Notes: generated by a model not told the origin, from the sequence alone. Numbered from the stretch's first letter, positions 38,024 to 47,722 are shown. The stretch: 64,000 nucleotides of DNA from Paracoccus laeviglucosivorans (GCF_900182695.1 NZ_FXTK01000005.1:186001-250000), one strand, 5' to 3'. Numbers and translations: made by a program.

Positions 38024-38410
38024 ATGAAATACGATGTTCTGCGTGAACACGAAGGCGACAAGATGTATCTGACCGGCGACACCCGCGTGGCGGATGAGGC
38101 CAAGGTCAAGCATCTGGTAAAGGCTGGGGTTCTGCGCCCGGCCCGTGATGAAGCTGTCGCAGCCGGTGACGGTCCCTCGAGCACGGATGCTCAGAGCGCC
38201 ATTCCTCTGGAACCGAAACCTGCAAGTGATGCGGCAGCTGGCCCGTCCACGGCAGGTGACAAACAGTCCAGTGCGGATGCCAGCAACGCCGCCGCGCCGC
38301 AGCCGAAAACCGGCGAGGATGCATCCGCAGCAGATGCTGGCAGCAAAAAGGCCGAACCTGCGCCTCAGAACAAGGCCCAGTCGGTGCCCAGCAATAAGGC
38401 ATCGTCGTGA
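38024..38410 (+). CDS. Small head-region protein with Ala/Ser/Pro-rich tail
   Basis: 128 residues. A folded-looking N-terminus of about 45 residues (LREHEGDKMYLTGDTRVADEAKVKHLVKAGVLRP) is followed by a low-complexity tail of A, S, P, D, K. Stop overlaps the connector start (ATGA-type, 38407-38410). Similar small proteins often sit between capsid and connectors. Role unknown; possibly decoration. Confidence 0.65.
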   Translation: MKYDVLREHEGDKMYLTGDTRVADEAKVKHLVKAGVLRPARDEAVAAGDGPSSTDAQSAIPLEPKPASDAAAGPSTAGDKQSSADASNAAAPQPKTGEDASAADAGSKKAEPAPQNKAQSVPSNKASS

Positions 38411-38946
38411 AACTCGCCCGGATCGTAGAACCTGATGCGGACTTCCTGCCGCTGCCGGATGTGAAGGCACATTTGCGCGTCGATCACGGGGATGAGGACG
38501 GCACGATCCGGGCACTGATTGCTGCCGCCATCTCCCATCTCGACGGGCCGCGCGGTGTGCTTGGGCGCTGCATCCAGCCCCAGACATGGCGCATGAGCTT
38601 TGAGCCGGGCGAGGATTTGCGCGGCCTGCATCTGCCGTTTCCCCATATCGATACCGTCACCGCGCGCTGGTTTGATGAAGACGGCGACGAACAAGAGGCG
38701 GAAATCACCCGCTGCGATCGCGGCGCATCGACCTATATCAGCTTCAACGCTCCGAACGATCGGCGCGCAGAAGTGGATTTCAGCGCCTCGACACCGGATG
38801 ACGCCTTGCCCGCGATCAAAACCGCGATGCTGCTGCTGATCGGTCATTGGTTCCGCAACCGCGAGGCCGTCACGGAAGGTAGCGTCACGGCGTGGCCATT
38901 TGCTGTGCACGCGCTCTTGTCGCCGCTGAAAACAAGGTGGGTATGA
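38407..38946 (+). CDS. Head-tail connector protein (gp6-like)
   Basis: 179 residues. LPLPDVKAHLRVDHGDEDGTIRALIAAAISHLDG at the N-terminus and an AIKTAMLLLIGHWFRNREAV helix are typical of the HK97 gp6/SPP1 gp15 family that binds below the portal. Coupled to the next gene by ATGA. Confidence 0.88.
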   Translation: MKLARIVEPDADFLPLPDVKAHLRVDHGDEDGTIRALIAAAISHLDGPRGVLGRCIQPQTWRMSFEPGEDLRGLHLPFPHIDTVTARWFDEDGDEQEAEITRCDRGASTYISFNAPNDRRAEVDFSASTPDDALPAIKTAMLLLIGHWFRNREAVTEGSVTAWPFAVHALLSPLKTRWV

Positions 38947-39293
38947 TGGGGGCCGGGGATCTTGATCGGCGCATCCAGTTCCGCCGTGCCACTGTGCAGG
39001 ACGATAGGTTCCAGACCGTGCTGCGATGGAACGAAGACAATCCTGATGCCGACAACCTCGGCACCCCGGTTTGGGGCAGCCGCAAGGATGCTTCCGACGC
39101 GGAGCGGGCCAAGTCCGGTGGGATTGAGGCCAGCATGATGAGCCGTTTCGTCGTGCGCTCCAGCAGCTTCACGCGCGGCATCACGCCCAAGGATCGGCTG
39201 GTCTGCGGCGGTCTGGTCTATGACATCGCGGGCATCAAGGAAATCGGCCGGCTTGACCGGCTGGAAATCACCGCAACCGCAAGGACCGATTGA
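38943..39293 (+). CDS. Head-tail adaptor / head closure protein
   Basis: 116 residues, ATG 38943 (a second ATG at 38946). AGDLDRRIQFRR at the N-terminus and a later LVCGGLVYDIAGIKEIGRLDRLEITATAR segment match the SPP1 gp16/Phage_H_T_join family. Its TGA overlaps the next ATG. Confidence 0.88.
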   Translation: MMGAGDLDRRIQFRRATVQDDRFQTVLRWNEDNPDADNLGTPVWGSRKDASDAERAKSGGIEASMMSRFVVRSSSFTRGITPKDRLVCGGLVYDIAGIKEIGRLDRLEITATARTD

Positions 39294-39808
39294 TGGCGAA
39301 TTCAGCGCGGATGAGTGTGCAGGGTCTGGCGGAACTCGAAAAGTCGCTGGACAACCTCTCAAAATCGGTGGGCCGTAGCGTGCTGCGGCAATCCTTGCGC
39401 AAGGCTGCTGAGCCGATGAAGGAAAAGGCGAAGTCGCTGGCCCCTGTCGATGACGGCGATTTGCGCGACTCCATCATCATCGGCGGTTTGCTCAACAAAA
39501 GCCAAAAGCGGGCAAGGCGCAGGCTGACTGCGGAGGAGCGATCCGCGATCGAGCTTTACGTTGGCCCATCCTACAAACTCGGCCAAGGCGGGCGTCATGG
39601 CCATCTGGTCGAGTTCGGCACCGCCCCGCACATTCAGGGCGGCGTGTTCAAGGGGTCGAAGCATCCCGGCACCGCGCCCCAGCCCTTCATGCGCCCGGCC
39701 TATGATGCCGAAGCCCGGCCCACGGTGGCGCGGCTCGGGCCGATCCTGATGCAGTTCATCGAACGGGCAGCAAAGCGGCAGGCCAAGCGCGACGGTTGGG
39801 AGGTCTGA
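39293..39808 (+). CDS. HK97 gp10 family tail-terminator-region protein
   Basis: 171 residues. VQGLAELEKSLDNL, PVDDGDLRDSI and RHGHLVEFGTAPH segments are diagnostic of the gp10 family. It acts at the head-tail junction or tail completion. Confidence 0.88.
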   Translation: MANSARMSVQGLAELEKSLDNLSKSVGRSVLRQSLRKAAEPMKEKAKSLAPVDDGDLRDSIIIGGLLNKSQKRARRRLTAEERSAIELYVGPSYKLGQGGRHGHLVEFGTAPHIQGGVFKGSKHPGTAPQPFMRPAYDAEARPTVARLGPILMQFIERAAKRQAKRDGWEV

Positions 39809-39811
39809 GCC

Positions 39812-40201
39812 ATGGAAGAAGAATTTCTGGCGCTGCTGCGCGGGTCAGCGGCGCTGACCGCTATTGTCGCGGCGGACAGGATCAACTGGGGCGAGGTGCC
39901 GCAGGGCCAGCGCCCGCCCGCCATCGTCCTGCATCTGATCTCCAATGAGGACGGTCTTACCCAGCAGGGGTCGGACGCGCTCTGGCAAAGCAGGGTGCAG
40001 GTCGATGTTTACGACCTCACATTCGGCGGGGCGACCATAGCCGCCCGGCGCGTGCGCGACGTGCTGCACTGTTTCAGCGGGGGGAATTTCCAGCTGATCA
40101 CGCAGGCCCAGCAGCGCAGCAACAAGGATCAGGGGGCGGTCGATCGCCCTTACTGGATTTCGATGGACTTCATCACGAACTGGAGAGACGCCAATGCCTG
40201 A
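39812..40201 (+). CDS. DUF3168 tail completion protein
   Basis: 129 residues. EEEFLALLRGSAALTAIVAADRI and RVQVDVYDLTFGGATIAARRVRDVLH fit DUF3168, structurally a tail terminator (gp17/gpU-like). It overlaps the tail tube gene by 8 nt. Confidence 0.88.
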   Translation: MEEEFLALLRGSAALTAIVAADRINWGEVPQGQRPPAIVLHLISNEDGLTQQGSDALWQSRVQVDVYDLTFGGATIAARRVRDVLHCFSGGNFQLITQAQQRSNKDQGAVDRPYWISMDFITNWRDANA

Positions 40202-40673
40202 ACGCCAATCAGAGGCCGCAGTCAGCTGGGACGATCAGCTGCATATCGGTCGTTTCGCTGCCGGTGGCGGCGGCCCCGCGACCTTCTTGCAAATCTACGG
40301 CATCGAAACCTTGGGTGTGCCGGAAAAGGCCCCCGAAGATCAGGATGTGACGCATCAGCAGTCGCCGGGCCGGTCGCGGGAAACCAAGCCGGGCCTGATG
40401 CCTGTCGCCGATTACACGGTGGAAAAGCAACTGTGGGCCACCGATGAAGGCGACGAGTTGCTGGACGAACTGGCCGCGCTGACCGAGGCGGGCACGGAAG
40501 AATACGTGCTGATCGAAATGGTGGTCGCCGGTCTGCGCCGCACCTATCGCGGCTACGTCAATGCCTTCACCCCTTCGGGTTCGGTCGGCGAAAAGCGCAT
40601 GGTCAATGTCGCGTTCAAGATCTTTGAGCGCGTCACGCCTGACCCGCGTCCGCTGCCCGGCGGAGGGGCCTGA
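40194..40673 (+). CDS. Major tail (tube) protein
   Basis: 159 residues. ADYTVEKQLWATDEGDELLDELAAL and a YRGYVNAFTPSGSVGEKRMVNVAFKI C-terminal pattern fit lambda gpV-like tube proteins. The position between DUF3168 and the tail chaperone supports this. Confidence 0.85.
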   Translation: MPERQSEAAVSWDDQLHIGRFAAGGGGPATFLQIYGIETLGVPEKAPEDQDVTHQQSPGRSRETKPGLMPVADYTVEKQLWATDEGDELLDELAALTEAGTEEYVLIEMVVAGLRRTYRGYVNAFTPSGSVGEKRMVNVAFKIFERVTPDPRPLPGGGA

Positions 40674-40675
40674 AC

Positions 40676-41032
40676 ATGGCCAATGTTCGAGGTGATGTAA
40701 CGCTGAAGGCGCGCGGCAAAACCTACCGCCTTTGGCTCGGCATGAGCGTCCTGGCTGAATTGCAGGCCGAACACGGCGACGATTTTCTGGAGCGCATGGA
40801 GCCGCCGAAAGATGCTGCGGCCAATTGGATGCCGCCCCTGACTATCGTGCGCGATACCTTTATCGCGGCGCTGCAACGCTATCACGCCGATGAGGCGGAT
40901 CGCTGGCTGGTCGATGACATCATGGCTGAAAACGGCGATGCCTTCGAAGCTTTGATGAACGGCAGCGGCCCCGATGCCGATGCAGCCCATGCGGGAAAGC
41001 CCAAGGCCCGGAAGGCGGCAGCGCGCCGCTAG
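40676..41032 (+). CDS. Tail assembly chaperone, short (G-type) form
   Basis: 118 residues. VRGDVTLKARGKTYRLWLGMSVLAELQAEHG matches the GTA-like chaperone family (Phage_TAC_11). The alanine/lysine-rich end follows a GGGAAAG heptamer at 40993-40999, in the frame G-GGA-AAG, where a fraction of ribosomes should shift -1 (see the extended product). Confidence 0.88.
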   Translation: MANVRGDVTLKARGKTYRLWLGMSVLAELQAEHGDDFLERMEPPKDAAANWMPPLTIVRDTFIAALQRYHADEADRWLVDDIMAENGDAFEALMNGSGPDADAAHAGKPKARKAAARR

Positions 41033-41316
41033 ATATCGGCGCGGCCCTTCGGGCTTATGTCGCGGCGGGGCTGGACCCGGCACGGTTCTGGGACCTGACG
41101 CCCCGGTTGCTGTTTCTGGAACTCGACGGCGCTGCCGATCGCGTGCGGCGCGATCGGGAAAACGTCTGGTTCGGAGCCATGCTCCCGCATCTCGAAAAGC
41201 CGATCGAACTGCGCGCGTTCATGGGCGAAAAGCCCGATCCGCGCGCGCGCGCCAAGCGGTTCCATGAGGTGTGGGATCGGATCGACCGGGCGTTGGCCCA
41301 ATCTGCCGGGCCGTAA
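40676..41316 (+). CDS. Tail assembly chaperone, frameshifted (GT-type) fusion
   Basis: Predicted product joined at the GGGAAAG heptamer (40993-40999): 108 residues in the first frame, then 105 from the -1 frame, ending at 41316; about 213 in total. The -1 frame is open from before the heptamer. It codes for LRAYVAAGLDPARFWDLTPR and a helical tail (ENVWFGAMLPHLEKP, FHEVWDRIDRALAQ). The segment from 41033 has no start codon of its own until ATG-free TTG options, and the downstream frame has no ribosome site. This is the organisation of lambda G/GT. Confidence 0.8.
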
Positions 41317-41352
41317 CACGCCCGGCTTTCTTCATTCATCACGGGGTGGGCT

Positions 41353-43971
41353 ATGGTCGCATCGGTCATCGGCGCGTTGCGCGTCAATCTGGGTCTCGAT
41401 AGCGCACAGTTTTCCCGTGGCCTCGGCCAGTCCAGCAGCAAACTGGCGCGGTTTGCGGCGCAGGCAGGCAAGATAGCTGCCGGTCTGGTTGCGTCCTTCG
41501 GCACCGCCATGACGGCGATGGGCATGGGGGCCGTGCAGGCCGGGGCTGAAATCGACCGGCTGTCGCAGGTTGCCAATACTCTGCCCGATCAGTTTCAGCG
41601 TTGGAGCGCGGGCGCGAAATCCGTGGGGATCGAACAGGAAAAGCTGGGCGATATCCTGAAAGACGTGAACGATCGGGTTGGTGATTTCGTCCAGACGGGC
41701 GGCGGGCCGATGGCCGATTTCTTTGAAAAAATCGGGCCAAAGGTCGGCGTCACCGCACAGCATTTCCGCAACCTGTCGGGTGCGGATGCGCTCCAGCTTT
41801 ACGTGTCGTCGCTCGAAAAAGCGAACGTCAACCAACAGGATTTCACCTTCTACATGGAGGCGATGGCATCCGACAGCACGCTGCTGCTGCCGCTTTTGAA
41901 GAACGGCGGCGCGCTCATGACCGAATACGGCGATCGCGCGCAACGTATGGGCGCGATCATGAGCGGGCCAATGCTGGCCTCGCTGCGCGAAGGCAAGTCT
42001 GCCATTTCTGAAATGCGCATGGCCGTCGAGGGCATGAAAAACACCATCGGCGCGCAGGCCGTGCCGGTGATCAAGGCGCTGGCGGTTGCGGTCACGGCGG
42101 CAGCGACGTTCTTTCACCAGCACGCTGCGGTGATCTCGGATGCGCTGCGGACCTTGGCCGGGGTTGCGGCGGTTGTCGCGGTGGCCTTTGCCGCAAAATA
42201 CGCGGTCGCGGTCGGCGTCTCTGCGGTCCGCGCCATGGTGGCCTTCGTCGTGCAGTCGGTCGCGCTGGAAATGGCACTTGGCGCGCAGTCACGCGCGGCG
42301 GCGCTAGCCAGTGTCGCGACGAAGGGGCTGGCCATCGCCTTCGGCTTTCTCAAGGCGGCCATCATCTCGACCGGGATCGGCGCCATCGTCGTCGGTGCCG
42401 GATACCTTGTCGGCAAGTTCATGCAGCTGGTTTCCGCCTCGGGCGGATTTAGCACCGCCCTGAAACTCGTCGGTGACGCTGCGCGGGAAGCGCTGGATTA
42501 CATCGGGCTGCGGGCGCAGGCGATGACCGCCAATCTGGACGGCATGCTGAAGGACGTGCAGGCCGGTGCGCGCGATATGTTCGCCAGTCTAATCGGCGGG
42601 GCTGTGGAATTTGCCAACCGCTATGTCGGCATCTATCGCGGGGCCTATGAGGCGGTGACCGCGATCTGGTCGATGCTGCCTGCCGCGATCGGCGATGCCG
42701 CCTATCAGGCCGCGAACGGTCTGATCACTGCGGTCGGCTGGATGCTGACACAGGCCGCAAAACCTATCGACGCCTTTATCGCTGGTTTGAACAAGGTCCG
42801 CGCGATCGCGGGTGCGGAGCCTATCGAGCTGATCGGGGAAATCAAACTGCCGGAAGTGCAGAACCCCTATGCAGGCAAGATCCGCGATGCGGGCGCGGCG
42901 GCGCGGGATGCCTTCATGGAAGGCTTCAACACCGACACGTTCAGCGCGCCTTCCGGCGTCATAGACGGGTTGCGCGCCAGTGCCGACGAATTGCGTGGTC
43001 AGGCGGATGCGTATCGCGAAGCCTCGGGCAAGCTCGCGGCGGCGGCGGATGCCAAGCCGATGACGGCGTGGCAGCGCGTCAAGGATACCTTGGCGGGCAC
43101 ATCTTCGGAAATCGCGGTGCTTGGCGAGACGGCGGGCGGTGCCGCCGGATCGATGGATGACCTCGGCGACAAGACTGACAAGGCAGGCAAGAAGGCCAAG
43201 AAAGCCAAGGACAAGCTGACCCCGCTACAGGAGGTGATGAAACGGCTCCGTGAAGAGAATGAAAAACTCAAAGGCACCTTCGGCCTGTCGGATACGGAAG
43301 TGGCGGTTTGGGAAAATCTTAAAGAGGCGCAGGTCACGGCAACCAGCGCGACGGGGCAACAGATCGCTTCACTGACCCGGCAGAACAAGACCCTCGAAAC
43401 TGCCAATGAGCGGGCACAGGATCTCCGCAGCACCTTCAAGGATACCTTCAAGTCGGTGGCTTCGGGCGCCATGAGCATCAAGGACGCTCTGACCAACGTG
43501 ATCGCCAAGCTCTTGGAGATGAGGGCGGCGGCGATGTGGGATAATGCCTTCATGGGCGGCGGCGGCATGGGCGGGTTCTCTTTCGCCAATGTCGGCAACT
43601 GGTTCCGGGGCAGGGGTGACGTATTGGCGGGTGCCTTGCGCGGGGCGGGCCTTCCGGCCATTCCGGCGTTTGCCACCGGGGTGAAAAACTTCCGGGGCGG
43701 TCTGGCGCAGATCAACGAGCGCGGTGGGGAAGTCGTCTCACTGCCGAAAGGGTCTGACGTGGTGCCGCATGGTCTGTCCAAGCGCATGGTCGATCGCGCG
43801 GCAGCGGCCCCGCAAGAGGTCAATGTCAAGGTCGGCATCGATCCTCGCAACGGCAATGTCACCGGCTATGTCGATCAGCGGGCACGGGCTTGGGACGGCG
43901 TCTCGGCGCGCGCTCAGCAAAAGACCATGCCGGGGGTGATGGCGGACAAACAACGGCGAAGGACAATCTGA
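41353..43971 (+). CDS. Tail tape measure protein
   Basis: 872 residues. Sets tail length. VASVIGALRVNLGLDSAQFSRGL at the N-terminus is typical of tape measures with the phage-minor-tail motif. Hydrophobic regions lie near 240-360, coiled-coil K/E-rich stretches near 610-720, and GGFSFANVGNWFRG and a Pro/Gly region near the C-terminus. It follows the chaperone at 37 nt. Confidence 0.94.
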   Translation: MVASVIGALRVNLGLDSAQFSRGLGQSSSKLARFAAQAGKIAAGLVASFGTAMTAMGMGAVQAGAEIDRLSQVANTLPDQFQRWSAGAKSVGIEQEKLGDILKDVNDRVGDFVQTGGGPMADFFEKIGPKVGVTAQHFRNLSGADALQLYVSSLEKANVNQQDFTFYMEAMASDSTLLLPLLKNGGALMTEYGDRAQRMGAIMSGPMLASLREGKSAISEMRMAVEGMKNTIGAQAVPVIKALAVAVTAAATFFHQHAAVISDALRTLAGVAAVVAVAFAAKYAVAVGVSAVRAMVAFVVQSVALEMALGAQSRAAALASVATKGLAIAFGFLKAAIISTGIGAIVVGAGYLVGKFMQLVSASGGFSTALKLVGDAAREALDYIGLRAQAMTANLDGMLKDVQAGARDMFASLIGGAVEFANRYVGIYRGAYEAVTAIWSMLPAAIGDAAYQAANGLITAVGWMLTQAAKPIDAFIAGLNKVRAIAGAEPIELIGEIKLPEVQNPYAGKIRDAGAAARDAFMEGFNTDTFSAPSGVIDGLRASADELRGQADAYREASGKLAAAADAKPMTAWQRVKDTLAGTSSEIAVLGETAGGAAGSMDDLGDKTDKAGKKAKKAKDKLTPLQEVMKRLREENEKLKGTFGLSDTEVAVWENLKEAQVTATSATGQQIASLTRQNKTLETANERAQDLRSTFKDTFKSVASGAMSIKDALTNVIAKLLEMRAAAMWDNAFMGGGGMGGFSFANVGNWFRGRGDVLAGALRGAGLPAIPAFATGVKNFRGGLAQINERGGEVVSLPKGSDVVPHGLSKRMVDRAAAAPQEVNVKVGIDPRNGNVTGYVDQRARAWDGVSARAQQKTMPGVMADKQRRRTI

Positions 43972-43973
43972 CA

Positions 43974-44630
43974 ATGGTGAACAACGTCATCACCATCCCG
44001 CATGGCGTCATGCGGGTGCTCAACTGCGATTGGGATATCGACTGGCGGTCGCAATCGGCGGGCGAGGGGGCCGAAGGATCGGAACAGATTTTCCTGCAGC
44101 CCTTCCCGCGCTGGATTGGCACGCCACAGCTGATCCTGCACGGCGAGGCGATACGGCTTTGGCGGGCCACACGGGCGAAAGCGCGCGGGCGGGCCAACGT
44201 CTACCGCGTGCCTTTGCTTGAAAAAAGCAACCTGCCCAACGCTTATGGGCAGGCGGACAGCCGGGGTCGCCCGTTGAACGGCAATTACGGCGACGGTCCG
44301 ACCGTGCCTCTGGTCAATGCCGCCGCGCCGGGGGCCACCTCGATCGTTGTGACGGAGACGTTTCACCGGGCCGGAATCGGCAGATACATCTCGATCGCGG
44401 ATTGGCCCTATCTGGTTGTCGATCGGCAGCGGGTCGGGCCGGGCAGCGCCAACTGGATCCTGACCATTGAGATGCCTTTGCGCCGGGCAGCCGCCGCAGG
44501 GGCCACAGTCAATCTGATTGCCCACGGCCTGTTTCGTGCCCGAGAGGATACCATGGGCAATCCCGAAGTCGGGCTGGGGGATGTCTCGACCCCACAGTTG
44601 TCCTTTGCTGAATGGATCAACCGGCCATGA
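43974..44630 (+). CDS. Distal tail protein
   Basis: 218 residues from ATG 43974 behind GAAGGA. Strand-rich; segments MRVLNCDWDIDWRSQSAGEGAEGS and WIGTPQLILHGEAIRLWRATRAKARGR. The gene order (tape measure, this gene, hub-like protein, peptidase, tip protein) identifies it as the distal tail or adaptor protein of a siphophage. Sequence identity to a named family was not established. Confidence 0.7.
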   Translation: MVNNVITIPHGVMRVLNCDWDIDWRSQSAGEGAEGSEQIFLQPFPRWIGTPQLILHGEAIRLWRATRAKARGRANVYRVPLLEKSNLPNAYGQADSRGRPLNGNYGDGPTVPLVNAAAPGATSIVVTETFHRAGIGRYISIADWPYLVVDRQRVGPGSANWILTIEMPLRRAAAAGATVNLIAHGLFRAREDTMGNPEVGLGDVSTPQLSFAEWINRP

Positions 44631-45196
44631 TCGACGCGCGTGCAGAAGTCCTGGGGATCATCCGTCTGGCCGAAGTCACCACCGCGGGCGGCGTCTTCCG
44701 CTTCATCCTGGGGCTGGATGGCCGGTTCATCGATGTGAATGGCCAGGTCTGGATCGGCTCGACCCTGCTGGACGTGCCGGAGCTGGAAATGCTGGTGGGC
44801 GACATCGCCCCCAGCGGCAGCATCACGATCACCTATCTGCAGGATCCTGATGGGCCCGATTTCGTCGGGCAGATGAAGCAGCTCGGACTGGTCTATGTCG
44901 AGGGCCTGCCCGTGCGCTTCTATGCCCAGCCTTTCACCGACCTGTCGCAGGTGGGCGCGCCGGTCGAGCCGCCGGAACTGATCGCCACGCGCCGGCAAAC
45001 CGGGCTGACCTATACGGTTGATGGTCCGGCGCAGCGTTCGATCACCCTGACATTCGAAACATTGGGCGCGTCCGGCAATCACCAGCCGCGCCTGATCTAC
45101 AACACCGAAGACCATGCGGCACTGATCGGGCGGGCGAACCCCAGCCTGCAATACATTCCGCAGGAAATCGAAAACGACGAGCCGCTGTTCGGATGA
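44627..45196 (+). CDS. Tail hub-like protein
   Basis: 189 residues; ATG 44627 overlaps the preceding stop by 4 nt. Strand-rich (VLGIIRLAEVTTAGGVFRFILGLDG, LEMLVGDIAPSGSITITYL) with a C-terminal LTYTVDGPAQRSITLTFETLG. Position suggests baseplate hub or minor tail protein. Coupled by ATGA to the peptidase-like gene. Confidence 0.7.
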   Translation: MIDARAEVLGIIRLAEVTTAGGVFRFILGLDGRFIDVNGQVWIGSTLLDVPELEMLVGDIAPSGSITITYLQDPDGPDFVGQMKQLGLVYVEGLPVRFYAQPFTDLSQVGAPVEPPELIATRRQTGLTYTVDGPAQRSITLTFETLGASGNHQPRLIYNTEDHAALIGRANPSLQYIPQEIENDEPLFG

Positions 45197-45612
45197 TCAC
45201 ACCGCTTTACGCCGAATTGAACCGGTGGCGCATCACGCCATGGGAATGGGGGTGCATGGATTGCGTGCTGTCGCTTGCCGACTGGTGCGTGGCGCAGGGA
45301 TGGGCCGATCCCATGGAGGATGTGCGCATGACCTATCACGATCGCAGCAGCTGTCAGCGCGAGACCGGCTTTCTGCGTGACCCCCTCGGCATCACGTCGC
45401 GCTGCTTTGAGGATGTCGCGTGCCTGCCGCCAGTGGGAGAGGCCGCGCCGGGTGACATCGCCATCCTCAGCTTTGGCCCTTACCAGCACTTCGGCGCGAT
45501 CTGGACCGGCAAGAACGGCTGGGCCAGCAAGGACGAAGGCGGTGTGACCTTTTATGACGCGCGGCTTGTTCCGCAGGTGCTTCGGATCTGGGGGGTGGGT
45601 TATGCGCCTTAA
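45193..45612 (+). CDS. NlpC/P60-like tail peptidase (DUF6950 type)
   Basis: 139 residues. A papain-like fold is suggested by WGCMDCVLSLADW with catalytic C24 and YQHFGAIWTG with H99. Such proteins are part of the siphophage tail tip and may open peptidoglycan during DNA entry. Located directly before the tip protein, as in related phages and gene transfer agents. Confidence 0.8.
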   Translation: MITPLYAELNRWRITPWEWGCMDCVLSLADWCVAQGWADPMEDVRMTYHDRSSCQRETGFLRDPLGITSRCFEDVACLPPVGEAAPGDIAILSFGPYQHFGAIWTGKNGWASKDEGGVTFYDARLVPQVLRIWGVGYAP

Positions 45613-47704
45613 GTTTCTGCTGGCCGCGCTGGTGCTGATCGTGCTGGCGACACCTGCCGATGCCGCGCCGATCCTGCCCCTGATCACCTCGATCGCGGGG
45701 ATGTGGGCCGGGCAGGCCGTCGCGGGGGCGCTGGTGAACGCGGGCATCATTGCTGCCGGGGGCTTTGCCGCCATGGCTGTGACGGTCGGTGTGGCCACGC
45801 TGGTGGGTATGGCCGTCCAGATGCTCATGCCGCCGCAGCGCATGGATTTCCCGGCGGTCAATTACAATCCGCAGCAGCCGGTCAGCTATCAGGAACGGGT
45901 TTACGGCATCGTTCGCAAGGGCGGTGTGGTCGGGGTCAGCAAGTTTACCCGCGTGCCCACGACCTATCCCGGCAAGGGTCGCAAGCGGGAATACCGCGTC
46001 TATACCGTCATCCTCGCCGCGCACCGCGTGAAGGGGTTGCTGGAATGGTATGTCGATAACCGTCTGGTGACGCTCAATGCCAACAGCTTCGTCACCGAAA
46101 AGCCCTATGACCCGGTGGGCGATGTCGGGCTGCGCTTCTATCGCGGCACGCAGACGCAGGCGGCAGACCAGATGCTGGTCGATTCCATCCCGGAATGGAC
46201 AGCTGCGCATGACATGGCCGGGCTGGCCTATGTCGTGGCGCGGGCCAAGCGGCTGGAGGATGACAATTTCAACGAAATCTATCCGAACGGGAAACCCGTC
46301 ATCGCGCCGGTGATCGAAGGCAATGACCTGATCCTCGATCCGCGCACCAATACGCGCGGCTTCACGCGGAACTGGGCGCTGTGCTTTGCCCATGAGCTGG
46401 TGACCTATCAGGGTTTGCAGGTCGATTGGGATGCCGTGGCGCTGGAGGCAGATATCTGCGACCAGATGGTGGCGACGGGTGAAGGCGCGGCGCGGCCCCG
46501 TTGGCGCGCAGATGGGGTGTTTTCCACGGATCAGACATTCGCCGATATCCGGGCGCAGTTCCTGATCGCGGCGGATGGGTTTTTCTACGACACGGCTGAT
46601 GGCAAGGTCGGCTTCAATGCCGGGCGCTGGATGCAGCCGCAGATCACGCTGACGCCTGCGGATTTCATCAGCTACCAGATCACCGAAACCACGGACATCG
46701 ACGCGGCGGATGAATACATCACCCGCTATATCGAGCCGTCGAATGACTACCGCGAAACACCATCCGGCACATGGAAGGTGCGGGACGGCAAAGCCCGGAA
46801 AGAGGTCAAGGCAACGCTGGTGTCATCGCATCATCAGGCGATCGCTTTGGCGAAGCGGGCGGCGGCGATGGATCATGCGCAATACCGGCTGACCGGCGTG
46901 CTGAAGTTCATCGGCCTGCGCCTGCGGGGCCAGCGGTTCGTGCGTTTCGAGGATCCCGACAGCGGCATCAGTTTTTTTCTCGAAGTGCGCAAGCTGTCGA
47001 TGGGCGACAGCTGGATGACTTGGCCGATCGAAGGCATCTCGACCCGGCCCGAAGACTGGCTGGTTGCTGCGGCCGAATTTCCGCCGCGACCGGTCTATGA
47101 AAAGCTGGAAAGCGATTCCGTCATCGATCCGGTGGATGGCTTCTCGGTCGTGGCCGGGCCGTCCACGTCTGGCTCCGCCATGTTGGTTTCGTCATGGGCG
47201 GAACAGGACGGCAGCTATCGCCAGCGCCTGCGCTATTCGGTGGCCGGTGCGGAACAGTGGCAGGTGGTCGATGTGCCCAAGGGATCGACCCGGCATGAAC
47301 AGCCGGGCCTACTCGACGGCGCGGCTTATGAATGGCAGATCCGCAATGTTCGCAATGGCAAGGTGTCGCCGTGGTCTGCGACCATCACCGTCACAGCCAT
47401 AGCCGACACGATCGGACCACCTGCGCTGACCAGCTTCACCGCAACGGGCGGGTCGGAGCAGGTGGAACTGACCTTCGGCACGCCGAACAGTGCGCGCTTC
47501 GATGCCACGCGGATCTATCGCGGCACCTCGGCGATCTTCGCCGATGCGATCGTGGTTCGCACTGAATATGGCACACCAAACACCATCGACAGCTGGACTG
47601 ACACAGGGCTGGCGGCGGGCACCTATTGGTATTGGGCTGAACCGATCAACGCCTCGGGCGTGGCCGGGCCGCGCGGCACACCGCGCAGCGTCAGCGTCAC
47701 CTGA
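45602..47704 (+). CDS. Tail tip / host-specificity protein with fibronectin-type C-terminus
   Basis: 700 residues from ATG 45602. N-terminal hydrophobic segment (LKFLLAALVLIVLATPADA) reads like a signal or membrane-spanning region, followed by a second hydrophobic stretch to about 75. The middle portion resembles gpJ-type tip proteins (YQERVYGIVRKGGVVGVSKFT, DPRTNTRGFTRNWAL). The C-terminal 150 residues contain fibronectin III-like repeats (AEQDGSYRQRLRYSVAG, PNTIDSWTDTGLAAGTYWYW). It determines host attachment. Confidence 0.82.
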   Translation: MRLKFLLAALVLIVLATPADAAPILPLITSIAGMWAGQAVAGALVNAGIIAAGGFAAMAVTVGVATLVGMAVQMLMPPQRMDFPAVNYNPQQPVSYQERVYGIVRKGGVVGVSKFTRVPTTYPGKGRKREYRVYTVILAAHRVKGLLEWYVDNRLVTLNANSFVTEKPYDPVGDVGLRFYRGTQTQAADQMLVDSIPEWTAAHDMAGLAYVVARAKRLEDDNFNEIYPNGKPVIAPVIEGNDLILDPRTNTRGFTRNWALCFAHELVTYQGLQVDWDAVALEADICDQMVATGEGAARPRWRADGVFSTDQTFADIRAQFLIAADGFFYDTADGKVGFNAGRWMQPQITLTPADFISYQITETTDIDAADEYITRYIEPSNDYRETPSGTWKVRDGKARKEVKATLVSSHHQAIALAKRAAAMDHAQYRLTGVLKFIGLRLRGQRFVRFEDPDSGISFFLEVRKLSMGDSWMTWPIEGISTRPEDWLVAAAEFPPRPVYEKLESDSVIDPVDGFSVVAGPSTSGSAMLVSSWAEQDGSYRQRLRYSVAGAEQWQVVDVPKGSTRHEQPGLLDGAAYEWQIRNVRNGKVSPWSATITVTAIADTIGPPALTSFTATGGSEQVELTFGTPNSARFDATRIYRGTSAIFADAIVVRTEYGTPNTIDSWTDTGLAAGTYWYWAEPINASGVAGPRGTPRSVSVT

Positions 47705-47722
47705 TCTTTTACTGGAGCAATC

